This document shows positions 6,171 through 6,402 of a DNA stretch of 6,402 nucleotides, one piece after another (within the stretch, counting starts at the first letter, position 1; the number at the start of each line of letters is the position of its first letter). Source of the DNA: an uncultured Caulobacteraceae bacterium. Lineage in GTDB: Bacteria > Pseudomonadota > Alphaproteobacteria > Caulobacterales > Caulobacteraceae. The translations under genes and the position numbers were made by a program. The DNA lies in contig CAISGS010000467.1 in NCBI GenBank assembly GCA_903884915.1, forward strand, positions 1 to 6,402, read 5' to 3'. The notes under the pieces were generated by a model. That model searched no databases. It was given only the letters and a program-made list of their open reading frames with translations, and was not told the DNA's origin.

Positions 6171-6402
6171 ACCACTTGGCTTTCAGATCAACGACAAGGG
6201 CGCGCTGCGGCAGGGGGTGGGCGACATAGGCTTGGTCGTTAAAGAGGTTATCCACCCCGACACTGACCTGAACCCTGTCTGTGGCATCCCAGGACAGGCG
6301 GCTATCAACGGTAAAATATTCGCTCTGGAAACCGTAGGCATCGCCGCGCACCAGTCCAAACAGGTCCGAATTGGGCCGCGAGCCATAGCGCCAGCCCAGC
6401 GA
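6169..6402 (-). CDS. TonB-dependent outer-membrane receptor, C-terminal fragment
   Basis: The last 77 residues of a TonB-dependent receptor; the gene continues beyond the right edge, with family members usually 600-900 residues. Alternating beta-barrel strands are visible (FTVDSRLSWDATDRVQVSVGVDNLFN), including the NLFN motif common before the final strands of this family. The protein ends in a strand with an aromatic final residue (VVDLKAKW), the usual outer-membrane barrel signal. It would import a metal complex or siderophore using TonB energy. With only the C-terminus visible, the ligand cannot be told. The PepSY gene follows after 10 bases and is clearly co-transcribed, pointing to metal uptake. 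Confidence 0.88.
   Translation of the reverse strand, partial: SLGWRYGSRPNSDLFGLVRGDAYGFQSEYFTVDSRLSWDATDRVQVSVGVDNLFNDQAYVAHPLPQRALVVDLKAKW

Overview
The window looks like ordinary chromosomal DNA from a GC-rich alphaproteobacterium. Caulobacterales or a relative is my best guess from the codon use and from the mix of acyl-CoA enzymes, an MHS transporter, a DUF1345 protein and a TonB receptor/PepSY pair. That placement is inference; there is no rRNA or other marker gene. I see no mobile element, CRISPR array, tRNA or phage gene. Gene density is high and no gap between genes exceeds about 225 bases.

Left part (1-2299): two crotonase-fold (enoyl-CoA hydratase/isomerase-like) genes lie on the minus strand, with a two-module VOC (glyoxalase/dioxygenase superfamily) gene on the plus strand between them. 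The first crotonase runs off the left edge and shares a 166-base divergent region with the VOC gene. The VOC gene and the second crotonase converge on a hairpin with A/T tracts on both sides that should terminate both transcripts. The theme is acyl-CoA metabolism, but no substrate can be named. The two crotonases differ at the acid/base positions: one has lost them all, while the other keeps an Asp/Glu pair like that of PaaG-type isomerases.

Middle part (2300-4810): a 224-base divergent region precedes a two-gene plus-strand operon. It encodes an MHS-family (major facilitator) proton symporter with an unusually long predicted periplasmic insert, followed by a DUF1345 membrane protein. The second gene starts on TTG inside the end of the first, so the two are probably translationally coupled.

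Right part (4779-6402): a minus-strand operon has the 3' end of a TonB-dependent outer-membrane receptor followed 10 bases later by a PepSY-TM inner-membrane protein, a common pairing in metal or siderophore uptake. A Met/His/Asp-rich stretch in the PepSY protein raises the possibility of copper rather than iron. The PepSY gene overlaps the DUF1345 gene tail to tail by 32 bases.

I did not find a convincing novel multi-gene system. The points most worth a second look are the catalytically degenerate crotonase, the transporter insert with its cysteine pair, and the Met-rich PepSY loop.
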